From positions 62,001 through 126,000 of the forward strand of contig JWTM01000532.1 of assembly GCA_001749745.1 (NCBI GenBank): a DNA stretch of 64,000 nucleotides. The letters are read 5' to 3'. The notes under the pieces are model-generated. The model saw only the letters and a list, made by a program, of their open reading frames with translations. It made no database searches and had not been told where the DNA came from. Shown here piece by piece: positions 26,061-34,099 of the stretch. Source of the stretch: Candidatus Marispirochaeta associata. Lineage in GTDB: Bacteria > Spirochaetota > Spirochaetia > JC444 > Marispirochaetaceae. Numbering within the stretch: position 1 is the first letter of the stretch; each line of letters begins with the position of its first letter. The translations under genes were made by a program, and so were the position numbers.

Positions 26061-26132
26061 AGCCAGAAGTGAGATTTGAACTCACGACCTACGCTTTACG
26101 AGAGCGTTGCTCTACCCCTGAGCTATTCTGGC
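26061..26132 (-). tRNA. tRNA-Thr (anticodon CGT)
   Basis: A complete cloverleaf on the minus strand: acceptor GCCAGAA/TTCTGGC, D arm GCTC...GAGC, anticodon stem ACGCT/AGCGT with loop CTCGTAA, T arm GTGAG-TTCAAAT-CTCAC, discriminator T. CCA is not encoded. It reads ACG codons. Confidence 0.95.
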
Positions 26133-26196
26133 GTGGGTGCCTTTATACAACGAATTGCCGGGAAGAATCAAGTTCCAAACTCTTCTCACAAGGGGC

Positions 26197-26223
26197 TAAA
26201 ACGGCTAAGGATGCCGCCGATTT
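26197..26223 (+). promoter_or_regulatory. Sigma-28 (FliA)-like promoter of the flagellar operon
   Basis: TAAA (26197-26200), exactly 15 bases, then GCCGATTT (26216-26223). The consensus is TAAA-N15-GCCGATAA; only two bases differ. Confidence 0.65.
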
Positions 26224-26252
26224 GATTCGATAATGAGATCAGGGAGGTATCC

Positions 26253-27101
26253 ATGATACGCGGATTATATACGGGTGCGAGCGGTATGATCGCCCGGATG
26301 CACGACATGGACGCAATTTCGAATAACCTGGCCAACGTCGATTTGACCGGCTATAAGCGGGATACGACGGTGCATAAGGCCTTTCCCGAGCTGCTGCTGC
26401 GGCGTATGAACGACGACGGCGTGTTCAAGATACCCCCCGGATCGGTCGATCAGGCGCCGGTTATCGGCACCGTCGGAACCGGGGTGGAGTATAACGAGAG
26501 TTTTACCGTCTTTAGCCAGGGAGCCATGAAGCAGACCGAGAATCCTTTCGATCTGGCCCTGGAGGGGAAGGGATTCTTCAGTATCGATACCCCCAACGGC
26601 GAGCGCTACACCCGAAACGGCAGTTTTCACATCAGTCCCGAAGGGCTTTTAGTCACCAAGCAGGGACTGCCGGTTCTGGGCGAGAACGGACCGATCGAGC
26701 TCAAGAAGAACAATTTTATCGTCGATCAGCAGGGCCGGGTCTGGCAGAATTCGACCTTCGCCGACGATCCGGAGCGTTTAGTGAGCCTCGAAGAGAACCA
26801 GTGGGAGAATATAGAGCTCGTGGATCAGCTCAAATTGGTCGATTTCCCCCGAGACCGCTACCTGAAGAAGCAAGGAGACAGCCTCTGGCTGAACGACCGG
26901 TTTTCCGGCGATCCCCGACGGGTGGGCGTCGAGGACGGACTGCAGGTCCGTCAGGGCTTTATCGAGGGTTCCAACGTCAATCCGGTTCAGGAGATGGTTC
27001 GGATGATCGAGGTCAACCGGGCCTACGAGGCGAATCAGAAGGTGATTCAAGCCCACGATCAGATGACAGACAAGCTAATCAATCAGGCAGTACGGGTTTA
27101 G
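26253..27101 (+). CDS. flgF: Flagellar basal-body rod protein FlgF (FlhO)
   Basis: 282 residues. The N-terminal rod signature MIRGLYTGASGMIARMHDMDAISNNLANVDLTGYK and the C-terminal motif GFIEGSNVNPVQEMVRMIEVNRAYEANQKVIQAHDQM are those of the FlgF/FlgG/FlgE axial family. It builds the proximal rod of the periplasmic flagellum. AGGGAGG lies before the ATG and a sigma-28-like promoter is 30 bases upstream. First gene of the operon flgF-flgG-flgA-flgI-flgJ, an order typical of spirochetes, where it is also called flhO. Confidence 0.94.
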   Translation: MIRGLYTGASGMIARMHDMDAISNNLANVDLTGYKRDTTVHKAFPELLLRRMNDDGVFKIPPGSVDQAPVIGTVGTGVEYNESFTVFSQGAMKQTENPFDLALEGKGFFSIDTPNGERYTRNGSFHISPEGLLVTKQGLPVLGENGPIELKKNNFIVDQQGRVWQNSTFADDPERLVSLEENQWENIELVDQLKLVDFPRDRYLKKQGDSLWLNDRFSGDPRRVGVEDGLQVRQGFIEGSNVNPVQEMVRMIEVNRAYEANQKVIQAHDQMTDKLINQAVRV

Positions 27102-27114
27102 GAGGTAAACCGTT

Positions 27115-27909
27115 ATGATGCGATCCCTGTGGACAGCCGCTTCGGGAATGACCGGGCAGCAGTATAATATCGATACCATCGCCAATAACCTTTCCAATGT
27201 GAACACCACCGGTTTCAAGAAGAACCGGATCGATTTCGAGGATCTGCTCTACCAGACCTCCAGGATCGCCGGAACCCCGGCTACCGAGCTAACCACCGTC
27301 CCCGTGGGGGTTCAGGTCGGCCACGGTACCCGGGTTGCGGCCACCCAGAAGCTCCACACGCAAGGCGCGCTGCAGGCGACGGACAATGTGTCGGACATCG
27401 CCATACAGGGCGAGGGCTTCTTCCGGGTGCTCTTGATCGACGGCACCTACGGATACACCAGGGACGGCTCATTCAAGATCGATTCCGAGGGGCAGTTCGT
27501 CAACTCCAACGGCTATCGCTTGATGCCGGAGGTGACTCTCCCCGAAGGCTTCGTACGGGAGAGCGTCTCAATCTCCCAGGATGGCCGGGTAACCACCAAG
27601 GTGGCTGGCTCGGACGACAACATTGAGGTGGGACAGCTCGAGCTCTACCGCTTCGTCAATCCCGCGGGGCTACAGGCGGTAGGCGAAAACCTTTACAAGG
27701 TCAGCAACGCCTCGGGTGATGCGATCGGCAGTCGCCCCGGTTTCGACGGAATGGGAAAGACCATCCATAAGTTCCTGGAGATGTCCAATGTCTCGGTGGT
27801 CAAGGAGATGGTCAACATGATTGTCGCCCAGCGCGCCTACGAGCTCAACTCCAAAGCGATACAGACCTCCGACTCGATGCTCGGCATCGCTAACGGACTC
27901 AAGCGCTAA
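27115..27909 (+). CDS. flgG: Flagellar distal rod protein FlgG
   Basis: 264 residues, the usual length. It begins MMRSLWTAASGMTGQQYNIDTIANNLSNVNTTGFKK and ends with EMSNVSVVKEMVNMIVAQRAYELNSKAIQTSDSMLGIANGLKR, the FlgG signature. It forms the distal rod between the inner-membrane ring and the hook. GGAGG, which overlaps the flgF stop, is 9 bases before the ATG. The second ATG at 27118 would give the commonly seen MRSLWT start. Confidence 0.97.
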   Translation: MMRSLWTAASGMTGQQYNIDTIANNLSNVNTTGFKKNRIDFEDLLYQTSRIAGTPATELTTVPVGVQVGHGTRVAATQKLHTQGALQATDNVSDIAIQGEGFFRVLLIDGTYGYTRDGSFKIDSEGQFVNSNGYRLMPEVTLPEGFVRESVSISQDGRVTTKVAGSDDNIEVGQLELYRFVNPAGLQAVGENLYKVSNASGDAIGSRPGFDGMGKTIHKFLEMSNVSVVKEMVNMIVAQRAYELNSKAIQTSDSMLGIANGLKR

Positions 27910-27929
27910 GAGGGAATTAGGATAGAGTG

Positions 27930-28667
27930 ATGGGGAAGGGAATCGTTAACCGGGGAGTTCTCGTACTGCTGATTATCTGCTCGCCGGTTCTCTCTTCACT
28001 CTATGGAAACAGCCTCTACCTGAAGCGGATTGTCGAACCGGCCGAGGCAGGACTGAGCCTGGGAGATCTCTTCCACGGCGAGGCCGGCCGGTCTTCGACT
28101 TTGAAGCGCCCCCTACCGCCGCTGTGGCTGGAGGGGGATTCTATTCTGTTTATATCCGCCCGGGGCGTAGAGGAGCTGCTGGCTGAGGCCGCTTACGCGG
28201 CCTCGGTAGTGGGTCGGGGGGTCTGGATTCTGCCGTCGACGGTTATAGCGGATGAAGAGGGGCTGGAAGCAATCCTCGAGGGGATATCAAGCGCCAATGA
28301 CCTTCTCTCCCGGGGCTTCCTGCTGGGAATGCAGGATTTCCAGGCACTGCAAGGGAGCGACGCTCCCTATCGCTTCCTGCGAGCGCCCGACGGAATCGCC
28401 CTTCTCCAGCAATCAAGCGGCAGAAAACTCGCCACGTTGACCCCGCTCTCCAAAGAACGGCAAGTGAACGTCATGGAAGCCGCGCAAATTTCGGCCGGTA
28501 CGCGGCTGAATGTCCTCATCAGCAGCCGGGGAATGGTTATTCGAGCGGAGGGAATCGCCAATAGAAGCGCGAAGGTGGGCGATCGAATACCCGTGACCCT
28601 CACCTCGACTAGGCGGCGGGTAGAGGCGACCATTATCGAATTGGATTTGGCGGAGGTACGCCTGTGA
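27930..28667 (+). CDS. flgA: Flagellar P-ring assembly chaperone FlgA
   Basis: 245 residues from ATG 27930, with a signal peptide (GKGIVNRGVLVLLIICSPVLSSLYG). The N-terminal half is weakly conserved. The C-terminal SAF-like domain (NVMEAAQISAGTRLNVLISSRGMVIRAEGIANRSAKVGDRIPV...) matches FlgA. In other bacteria FlgA is the periplasmic chaperone for P-ring assembly by FlgI, the next gene, which overlaps by 4 bases. Identification is supported by both the domain and its place in the operon. Confidence 0.85.
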   Translation: MGKGIVNRGVLVLLIICSPVLSSLYGNSLYLKRIVEPAEAGLSLGDLFHGEAGRSSTLKRPLPPLWLEGDSILFISARGVEELLAEAAYAASVVGRGVWILPSTVIADEEGLEAILEGISSANDLLSRGFLLGMQDFQALQGSDAPYRFLRAPDGIALLQQSSGRKLATLTPLSKERQVNVMEAAQISAGTRLNVLISSRGMVIRAEGIANRSAKVGDRIPVTLTSTRRRVEATIIELDLAEVRL

Positions 28668-29698
28668 CACAGCGACCGATATTACATAGTGTGCTTATCG
28701 TTCTCTCGTTCTGTTTCGGTACTTTTATTCTTACGGCCCAAGAAGCAGCGTCGGAAGAGGGGGTCAAGCTACGGGAGATCTCCAGTATAGAAGGATTTCG
28801 CGAGAATCAGCTTACCGGTTTGGGGATCGTTACCGGCCTGGCCGGACGGGGTGATTCGCAATCCTCATCATTGATGCGTCGGCTCGTGGCCAATATGGTA
28901 AGCAATCTCGCTTCTCCGGTAAGCGAGCGGGATATTCGCTCCAAAAACAGCGCCGTCGTTCTGGTAACCGCCGACCTGCCGGCCTATGTGCAGCCGGGCG
29001 AACGGATTAGCGTCCAAGTATCTAGCATAGGCGACGCAAAATCATTGAGCGGCGGGGTGCTGCTGCAGACCCCGTTGAAAGGAGCCGACGGAGAACTCTA
29101 CGCGGTGGCGCAAGGTCTGATTCCATCCATCAACGGCTCGGGAAACGATACGGTGGCTACCGTTCCGGGGGCGGCCATCATGGAGCAGCCGGTAAACTCC
29201 CAGGTGGCGGATCAGGGGATTGTCACCATCCTGTTGGAGGAGCCAGATTTCTCTACCTCCGCGGCGGTGATGGAGGCGATCCGGTCGGGTACCGATTTTG
29301 AGATCACCTATGCCGATGCGGCGCGGATCAGTCTGACCATTCCGGAGGAGTTTACCGGACGCAGCGTCGAGATGATCGCTCAATTAGAGGAGATAACCGT
29401 CCCGCCGGTCTTTACCGACCGGGTGGTAATAAATCCACGTACCGGCGTCGTCGTGATGGGTAAGGATGTGCGCATCGGGAAGGTCGCCGTCTCCTACAAG
29501 GATCTGAAGATTAGCGTTACGGATTCAATCGGATTCTCCGATAAAGAGAGTGAGAGCTTCCTGATCGACGAACGGCCCAGTGTGGAGGAGTTTGTCGATC
29601 TTTTACGGGAGATTGGGATCGATACCGAGGGATTGATCGAGATCCTGCAGGCGATCGACCACGCCGGTGCGCTCTACGGACGACTTGAGGTGATGTGA
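28664..29698 (+). CDS. flgI: Flagellar P-ring protein FlgI
   Basis: 344 residues from GTG 28664 (GTGA overlap with flgA), with a signal peptide. The conserved core ENQLTGLGIVTGLAGRGDSQ, VLVTADLPAYVQPGERISVQVSSIGDAKSLSGGVLLQTPLKGADG and DRVVINPRTGVVVMGKDVRIGKVAV is that of FlgI. In Gram-negative bacteria it forms the P-ring bushing around the rod in the peptidoglycan. Not all spirochetes keep this ring, so its presence argues for a free-living member with a P-ring. Confidence 0.95.
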   Translation: MTQRPILHSVLIVLSFCFGTFILTAQEAASEEGVKLREISSIEGFRENQLTGLGIVTGLAGRGDSQSSSLMRRLVANMVSNLASPVSERDIRSKNSAVVLVTADLPAYVQPGERISVQVSSIGDAKSLSGGVLLQTPLKGADGELYAVAQGLIPSINGSGNDTVATVPGAAIMEQPVNSQVADQGIVTILLEEPDFSTSAAVMEAIRSGTDFEITYADAARISLTIPEEFTGRSVEMIAQLEEITVPPVFTDRVVINPRTGVVVMGKDVRIGKVAVSYKDLKISVTDSIGFSDKESESFLIDERPSVEEFVDLLREIGIDTEGLIEILQAIDHAGALYGRLEVM

Positions 29699-30006
29699 TG
29701 GATATTAATGCCCTGCAGATGCTGAATGCCTATAAACCGACCACGACCCCTTCGGTCAACAAGAGCGACGATGCGGCGCTCAAGGAAGCCTGCAGAGATT
29801 TTGAGGCGATCTTCCTGCAACAGATGCTGAAGAGTATGCGCCAAACGGTACCTCAGAACGGTCTCTTGGACGGCGGCATGGCCGAAGAGATTTTTGAAGA
29901 CATGCTTTATGAAAACTATGCCGAGAAAATGGCCGATTCCGCTGATTTGGGCCTGGCGGATATGCTCTACCGCCAAATTTCACAGAATCATACACTGAAA
30001 TCCTAA
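29698..30006 (+). CDS. flgJ: Short rod-binding protein FlgJ (no muramidase domain)
   Basis: 102 residues from ATG 29698, which shares one base with the flgI stop. The rod-binding domain is present (LKEACRDFEAIFLQQMLKSMRQTV...GMAEEIFEDMLYENYAEKMADSADLGLADMLYRQI). The C-terminal muramidase of enterobacterial FlgJ is absent, as in other spirochetes and alphaproteobacteria. It caps the growing rod; peptidoglycan cutting must come from another enzyme. Confidence 0.9.
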   Translation: MDINALQMLNAYKPTTTPSVNKSDDAALKEACRDFEAIFLQQMLKSMRQTVPQNGLLDGGMAEEIFEDMLYENYAEKMADSADLGLADMLYRQISQNHTLKS

Positions 30007-30019
30007 AAAGTATACTTTT
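30006..30019. promoter_or_regulatory. Perfect palindrome upstream of the second sigma-54 promoter
   Basis: AAAAGTATACTTTT is a perfect 14-base palindrome directly after the flgJ stop. A related direct repeat (GTATAACTTTT) follows it. It lies about 100 bases before the -24 box, the usual distance for an enhancer-binding protein. Confidence 0.35.
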
Positions 30020-30117
30020 GTATAACTTTTTTGTTTCTTTTGAGAGAAACTAAGCCAAGCTCCTTGTAAATATATATAACACATACAATTACAAATTACT
30101 AATTAATTTAGAGCCTA

Positions 30118-30134
30118 TTGGCACGCTCCTTGCA
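30118..30134 (+). promoter_or_regulatory. Sigma-54 (-24/-12) promoter
   Basis: TTGGCACG (30118-30125), four bases, TTGCA (30130-30134). This is an exact match to the RpoN consensus TGGCACG-N4-TTGCA with correct spacing. The predicted start is near 30145, giving a leader of about 13 bases that contains AAGGAG. Confidence 0.9.
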
Positions 30135-30157
30135 TATCTATATCTAAGGAGTGTGCT

Positions 30158-30997
30158 ATGAAGGCTAAGAAGGCTATGCAGAGTGAGGACTCGTTAAAGG
30201 CCTACTTTCAGCAGATCAAATCGACACCTCTGTTGAGTTTTGAGGAAGAACTTGATCTTTCCCGGAGAATAATGAAAGGCGACGAATTAGCCCGGGAGAA
30301 ACTGATAAAAGCAAATCTGCGGCTCGTCGTCAAAATCGCCAAGGCCTACGCCGCTCCGGACGTCAGTTTTCTCGATATTGTTCAAGAAGGGAATCTCGGC
30401 CTGATCAAGGCCGCCGGCAAGTATGACTACCGCAAGAATGTTCGCTTCAGCACCTACGCCGCCTGGTGGATAAAGCAGTCCATCGTGAGAGCCCTGTCGA
30501 ATAAACGACGCTCTATCCGGCTTCCCCACAGGAAGGAGGAGGCCCTGAAGAAGATCCAGAAGGCCTATTACTCCCTTACCCAGGCGCTGCAGCAGAAACC
30601 GACAATCGAACAGGTATCGAAGGAGGTGGGCATGCAGGCGGAAGAGGTCAGCGCCCTCTTGAACGCCTCAACCTCAGTCGCCTCCTTAGATAGCGACGAA
30701 AATTTTGAGTCGGGCACCTTATTGGATATGTGCGAAGACTACACCTACGATCCGGACAACGAGTTGATCAAGAAGAGTATGCACGAAGACACCATGCGTT
30801 TTCTGGAGCATTTGATGGAGAAGGAACGTCAGATTCTGCTCTATCGCTTCGCCTTCTACGGGGGCAAGAAATATACCCTCAAGTCAATCGGCGAGAAGAT
30901 GGGGATCTCCCCCGAAACCGTGCGCCAGATTGAGATGCGAGCTATCAAAAAGCTTCGCGAGCATGCCCACGAGCTGCAGGAATATGTTTACCAGTAG
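30158..30997 (+). CDS. Alternative sigma-70 family factor, RpoS-like
   Basis: 279 residues, with no region 1.1. Region 1.2 (SLKAYFQQIKSTPLLSFEEELDLSRR), region 2 (LIKANLRLVVKIAKAYAAPDVSFLDIVQEGNLGLIKAAGKYDYRKNVRFSTYAAWWIKQSI), region 3, and region 4 (YTLKSIGEKMGISPETVRQIEMRAIKKLREHA) are intact. It is divergent from the sigma gene at 1894. The short length and sigma-54 promoter resemble Borrelia RpoS. It follows the flagellar operon but has its own promoter, so motility genes and this factor need not be co-expressed. Its regulon cannot be read from this window. Confidence 0.88.
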   Translation: MKAKKAMQSEDSLKAYFQQIKSTPLLSFEEELDLSRRIMKGDELAREKLIKANLRLVVKIAKAYAAPDVSFLDIVQEGNLGLIKAAGKYDYRKNVRFSTYAAWWIKQSIVRALSNKRRSIRLPHRKEEALKKIQKAYYSLTQALQQKPTIEQVSKEVGMQAEEVSALLNASTSVASLDSDENFESGTLLDMCEDYTYDPDNELIKKSMHEDTMRFLEHLMEKERQILLYRFAFYGGKKYTLKSIGEKMGISPETVRQIEMRAIKKLREHAHELQEYVYQ

Positions 30998-31019
30998 CTG
31001 AGTAGGAAGTGCATCTTTA

Positions 31020-31048
31020 TTGACCTCGCCCATCTTTATCCTTACCAT
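31020..31048 (+). promoter_or_regulatory. Sigma-70 promoter of the yibQ-like/tsaD pair
   Basis: TTGACC (31020-31025), 17 bases, TACCAT (31043-31048), then 8 bases to the ATG at 31057. Confidence 0.6.
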
Positions 31049-31056
31049 TGCAGTGG

Positions 31057-31995
31057 ATGAGTACGACACGCCAGAGGGCCCGCAGTTCTAAACGGGCCCT
31101 CGTAGGATCATATATACTTCTCGCAGCCAGTATCGTCGTCTTGACCCTGACGCTCTTGATAATCAGGACCTGGTCTACCCGGAGCGATGCACCTCAAAGC
31201 AGCGTGGCGGAATCCCCCGCGCCATACGAGGAGCCCGCCGGTACCGCTGCACCGGAAAACGAAACGGTGAGCAGTACGGTCGCTAAAAAGAGGGCCGCCA
31301 CGGTTAAGCCCGCGCCCCGGGTGGCGATTGTCATCGACGATGTGGGTAACAGTCTGGACGAGCTACAACCCTATCTCAACCTTCCCATGCCCATAACCTT
31401 TGCCGTCATGCCTCAGCGGAAGTATTCTCGGGAATCGGTGGAACAAATTCAGGCGGCCGGACAGTTTTATATAATGCATCAGCCTATGCAGCCTGTGGGG
31501 GATCAGGACCCGGGGGCGGGGGCCATCCTGGTGGGTATGGACCGTGACCAGGTACGGGAGACCCTGGCCCGGAACCTCGCCTCCTTAGGGGGGGCACCGG
31601 GAATTAATAATCATATGGGATCAAAAGTCACGGCTGACCAGGAGACAATGGAGTATGTCCTGGGCTACTTGAAGGAAGAGGGGATGTTCTTTCTCGATTC
31701 CCTAACCATCGGCAACAGTGTGGGAGCGGAGGTGGCCGAAGCGCTGCAACTGCCCTACACAGTGAGGAACAGCATGTTTTTAGACAACAACAGAGAGCGT
31801 GACTATGTGGAGCGGGCCCTGCGATCGGGCTTCGAGATTGCGTCAAACAGCGGCCGGGCGGTGATGATCGGTCATGTCTGGGACGAGACCCTGGCGGATC
31901 TTCTGCTTGAGCTCTACCCGGAGTTCGATGAGGCCGGATTCAGCTTCGACGATATCGGCAACATGATCTACCTGGGACAACAGGGCGCCGAATGA
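31057..31995 (+). CDS. Divergent polysaccharide deacetylase (YibQ-like), membrane-anchored
   Basis: 312 residues from ATG 31057; a TTG at 31048 is in frame but overlaps the -10 box. One N-terminal membrane segment (about 16-36, SYILLAASIVVLTLTLLII) is followed by a Pro/Ala-rich linker. The catalytic-type domain of the divergent polysaccharide deacetylase family contains VAIVIDDVGNS, ITFAVMPQR, NNHMGSKVT and AVMIGHVWDET. It should act in the periplasm on cell-wall or other polysaccharide. No Shine-Dalgarno; probably leaderless. It overlaps tsaD by 4 bases. Confidence 0.8.
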   Translation: MSTTRQRARSSKRALVGSYILLAASIVVLTLTLLIIRTWSTRSDAPQSSVAESPAPYEEPAGTAAPENETVSSTVAKKRAATVKPAPRVAIVIDDVGNSLDELQPYLNLPMPITFAVMPQRKYSRESVEQIQAAGQFYIMHQPMQPVGDQDPGAGAILVGMDRDQVRETLARNLASLGGAPGINNHMGSKVTADQETMEYVLGYLKEEGMFFLDSLTIGNSVGAEVAEALQLPYTVRNSMFLDNNRERDYVERALRSGFEIASNSGRAVMIGHVWDETLADLLLELYPEFDEAGFSFDDIGNMIYLGQQGAE

Positions 31996-33005
31996 TCGTC
32001 CTGGGGATCGAGAGTTCCTGTGACGAGTGCAGTATCGCCCTGGTCGAGGACGGCCGAAGGATAATCTCCAGCATCGTAGCGACCCAGATAGATATTCACC
32101 GTCCCTATATGGGGGTGGTGCCGGAGATCGCATCGCGGACGCATACCGAGTGGATCCGGGATACCTTCGACCGGGCGCTAAAAGAGGCCGGCCTCGGAAT
32201 AGCCGATATCGATGCGGTGGCGGTCACCAACCGTCCGGGGCTGGTCGGTTCCCTCCTTGTCGGGCTCTCATTTGCCAAAGGCTTGGCCCTGGCCGGAGAT
32301 CTCCCGCTGGTCGGGGTCAATCATGTGCAGGCCCATCTCTATGCCCCGCAGCTTGACCGGGAGATCGAGTATCCTTTTCTGGGGCTCCTGGTTTCAGGCG
32401 GACATACCATCATATGCCGGGTCGACGGAGTGGACGAGATCAGCGTGATGGGGACAACCATCGACGACGCCTGCGGCGAGGCCTTCGACAAGGTGGCGAA
32501 ATACTACAACCTGGGCTATCCAGGAGGGGTTGCGATCGACCGACTTTCCGGACAGGGGAATCCGAAGGCCTTTACCTTCCCCGGGCCGAATCTCCATAAA
32601 GGGGAGCATCGCTACGATGTCTCCTATTCGGGACTGAAGAATGCGGTGATAAATCAGTTGGATCAGTTTTGGGACGGCGTATCGGAGAAGTCGAATGAAA
32701 ACATCGCCGCCTCATTCCAGAAAAGGGCGGTGGATATCCTCGTCAAGCGACTGCTCTTGGCCGCGGAGGATACCGGATTAACGCGGATCGTCGCCGGAGG
32801 CGGGGTAGCGGCTAACAGCTACCTGCGGTCCTCACTGTCGGCGGTCGACTCCTTAGAGGTGATCTTCCCCCCCTTAGAGCTCTGCACCGACAACGGCGCT
32901 ATGATAGCCGGCCTCGGTTACCATATGCTGAAGCGCAACGGCGCCGATCCCCTGACCCTAGGCGCCTCGGCCCGGGTCGAAGGATTTCGAAAAACCTATC
33001 CCTAA
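31992..33005 (+). CDS. tsaD: tRNA N6-threonylcarbamoyladenosine transferase TsaD
   Basis: 337 residues, the usual length. It begins MIVLGIESSCDECSIALVEDG. The metal-binding HxxxH is in GVNHVQAHLYA, and the ATP site is in FLGLLVSGGHT, TIDDACGEAFDKVAKYYNLGYPGG and VAGGGVAANSYLR. It transfers the threonylcarbamoyl group to A37 of tRNAs that read ANN codons, working with TsaB, TsaC and TsaE, which are not in this window. Translationally coupled to the deacetylase gene upstream. Confidence 0.97.
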   Translation: MIVLGIESSCDECSIALVEDGRRIISSIVATQIDIHRPYMGVVPEIASRTHTEWIRDTFDRALKEAGLGIADIDAVAVTNRPGLVGSLLVGLSFAKGLALAGDLPLVGVNHVQAHLYAPQLDREIEYPFLGLLVSGGHTIICRVDGVDEISVMGTTIDDACGEAFDKVAKYYNLGYPGGVAIDRLSGQGNPKAFTFPGPNLHKGEHRYDVSYSGLKNAVINQLDQFWDGVSEKSNENIAASFQKRAVDILVKRLLLAAEDTGLTRIVAGGGVAANSYLRSSLSAVDSLEVIFPPLELCTDNGAMIAGLGYHMLKRNGADPLTLGASARVEGFRKTYP

Positions 33006-33007
33006 AA

Positions 33008-33967
33008 TCAGTTTCGCAGCGAGCCTTCAAGATTCTCGATATCCTCGTCGTGGAGTTCCGGAGCTCCCCCGTCTAAACGGAGCAGCAGATCGTCCGCCAG
33101 GCGATCGAGAGCCTTGGAAAAATCCGACGCCGGATTAAGGCTGATTAGCGGCGTGCGCCGAATCAGCGCGGTTTGCGCCTCCTCCGCGAAGGGCAGAAAG
33201 GCCAGGTACTCCATCTCCACGCCGATATTCTTACGACTGATATCACGCAATTTGCGCCCGATGCCGAGATCCAGATCGGATCGCCCCATATTGACCACTA
33301 CCCGTGGAATAAGCTGCTTGAGATTCGAGCGCAGCAGCGCGCCTGAGTCGGGATCGGCCGCATAGAGGGAATCGAGAAGGTCGTAGAAGGAGACCTCCTC
33401 GCCCTCGATCTTCTTCCCGACGAAATCAACCACCATGGCCCGCTCCGCCGATTTTGCGGGGAAACTTCGGTACATAAGGCGGAAAACCGCCGTTTTCAGG
33501 AATGAGTAGGCGTTGAGGATCGCCGTCGGTTCTCCGGTGGTTACCATCAAACTCGACCAGGAGGAGAGGAAGAAGTCTATCGTGTTATAGCTGCTCCCGG
33601 CTCCGAGATCGAGCAGAACAATATCGGCTACGGTCTTCTGCAGATCTTTGAGGATGCGCTGCTTCATGAAAAAGGGGAGGTTTGCGGTGCCCGGATAGAG
33701 GGAATCCCCGGGAATCAGGAAAAGCTTCGGATAGTCCGTCGGGGTAATACAGGCTTCCAGGCTATCGGCCTGTTTATAGATATAGCCCCCGATGCCGGTG
33801 TGCTTATTTCTCACGCCGATAAAGGAGTGGAGATTCGATCCGCCCAGATCGAGATCGACCAAAACGACGGTTTTACCTTTTTGTGCGAGCCTGAGCCCCA
33901 GGTTGGCCGTAACCAGGCTTTTTCCTACGCCACCCTTGCCGCTGGCAACCGGGATGATTTTAACCAT
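33008..33967 (-). CDS. MinD/ParA-family P-loop ATPase
   Basis: 319 residues. The deviant Walker A is ASGKGGVGKSLVTANLGLRLA, followed by VVLVDLDLGGSNLHSFIG and the switch LLDLGAGSSYNTIDFFLSSW. The family includes MinD, ParA and FlhG/YlxH. The C-terminal amphipathic helix of MinD is not seen, and no flagellar gene is adjacent, so the partner is unclear. There is no Shine-Dalgarno and the promoter ends 6 bases before the ATG. The gene is convergent with tsaD and divergent from the phosphohexomutase gene. Confidence 0.85.
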   Translation of the reverse strand: MVKIIPVASGKGGVGKSLVTANLGLRLAQKGKTVVLVDLDLGGSNLHSFIGVRNKHTGIGGYIYKQADSLEACITPTDYPKLFLIPGDSLYPGTANLPFFMKQRILKDLQKTVADIVLLDLGAGSSYNTIDFFLSSWSSLMVTTGEPTAILNAYSFLKTAVFRLMYRSFPAKSAERAMVVDFVGKKIEGEEVSFYDLLDSLYAADPDSGALLRSNLKQLIPRVVVNMGRSDLDLGIGRKLRDISRKNIGVEMEYLAFLPFAEEAQTALIRRTPLISLNPASDFSKALDRLADDLLLRLDGGAPELHDEDIENLEGSLRN

Positions 33968-33973
33968 GTCCTA

Positions 33974-34002
33974 ACCATAGGAGAGATGCAGGACCATTGC
34001 AA
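33974..34002 (-). promoter_or_regulatory. Sigma-70 promoter of the MinD-like gene, close to ATG
   Basis: On the minus strand: TTGCAA (33997-34002), 17 bases, TATGGT (33974-33979), 6 bases, ATG at 33967. Confidence 0.6.
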
Positions 34003-34099
34003 GCAGCTTTTTCACGATATTAGCCCCGACTCTTCTTGCGGGCTTACCGCATTCATGATACGAATTTAATTAATCCTAAGGATAGGGAGTAAGAGAGAC

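Noticed and set aside
33008..33967. Calling the P-loop ATPase FlhG or MinD
   Set aside because: Walker motifs fit the whole family; neither a MinD membrane helix nor adjacent flhF or minC was seen.
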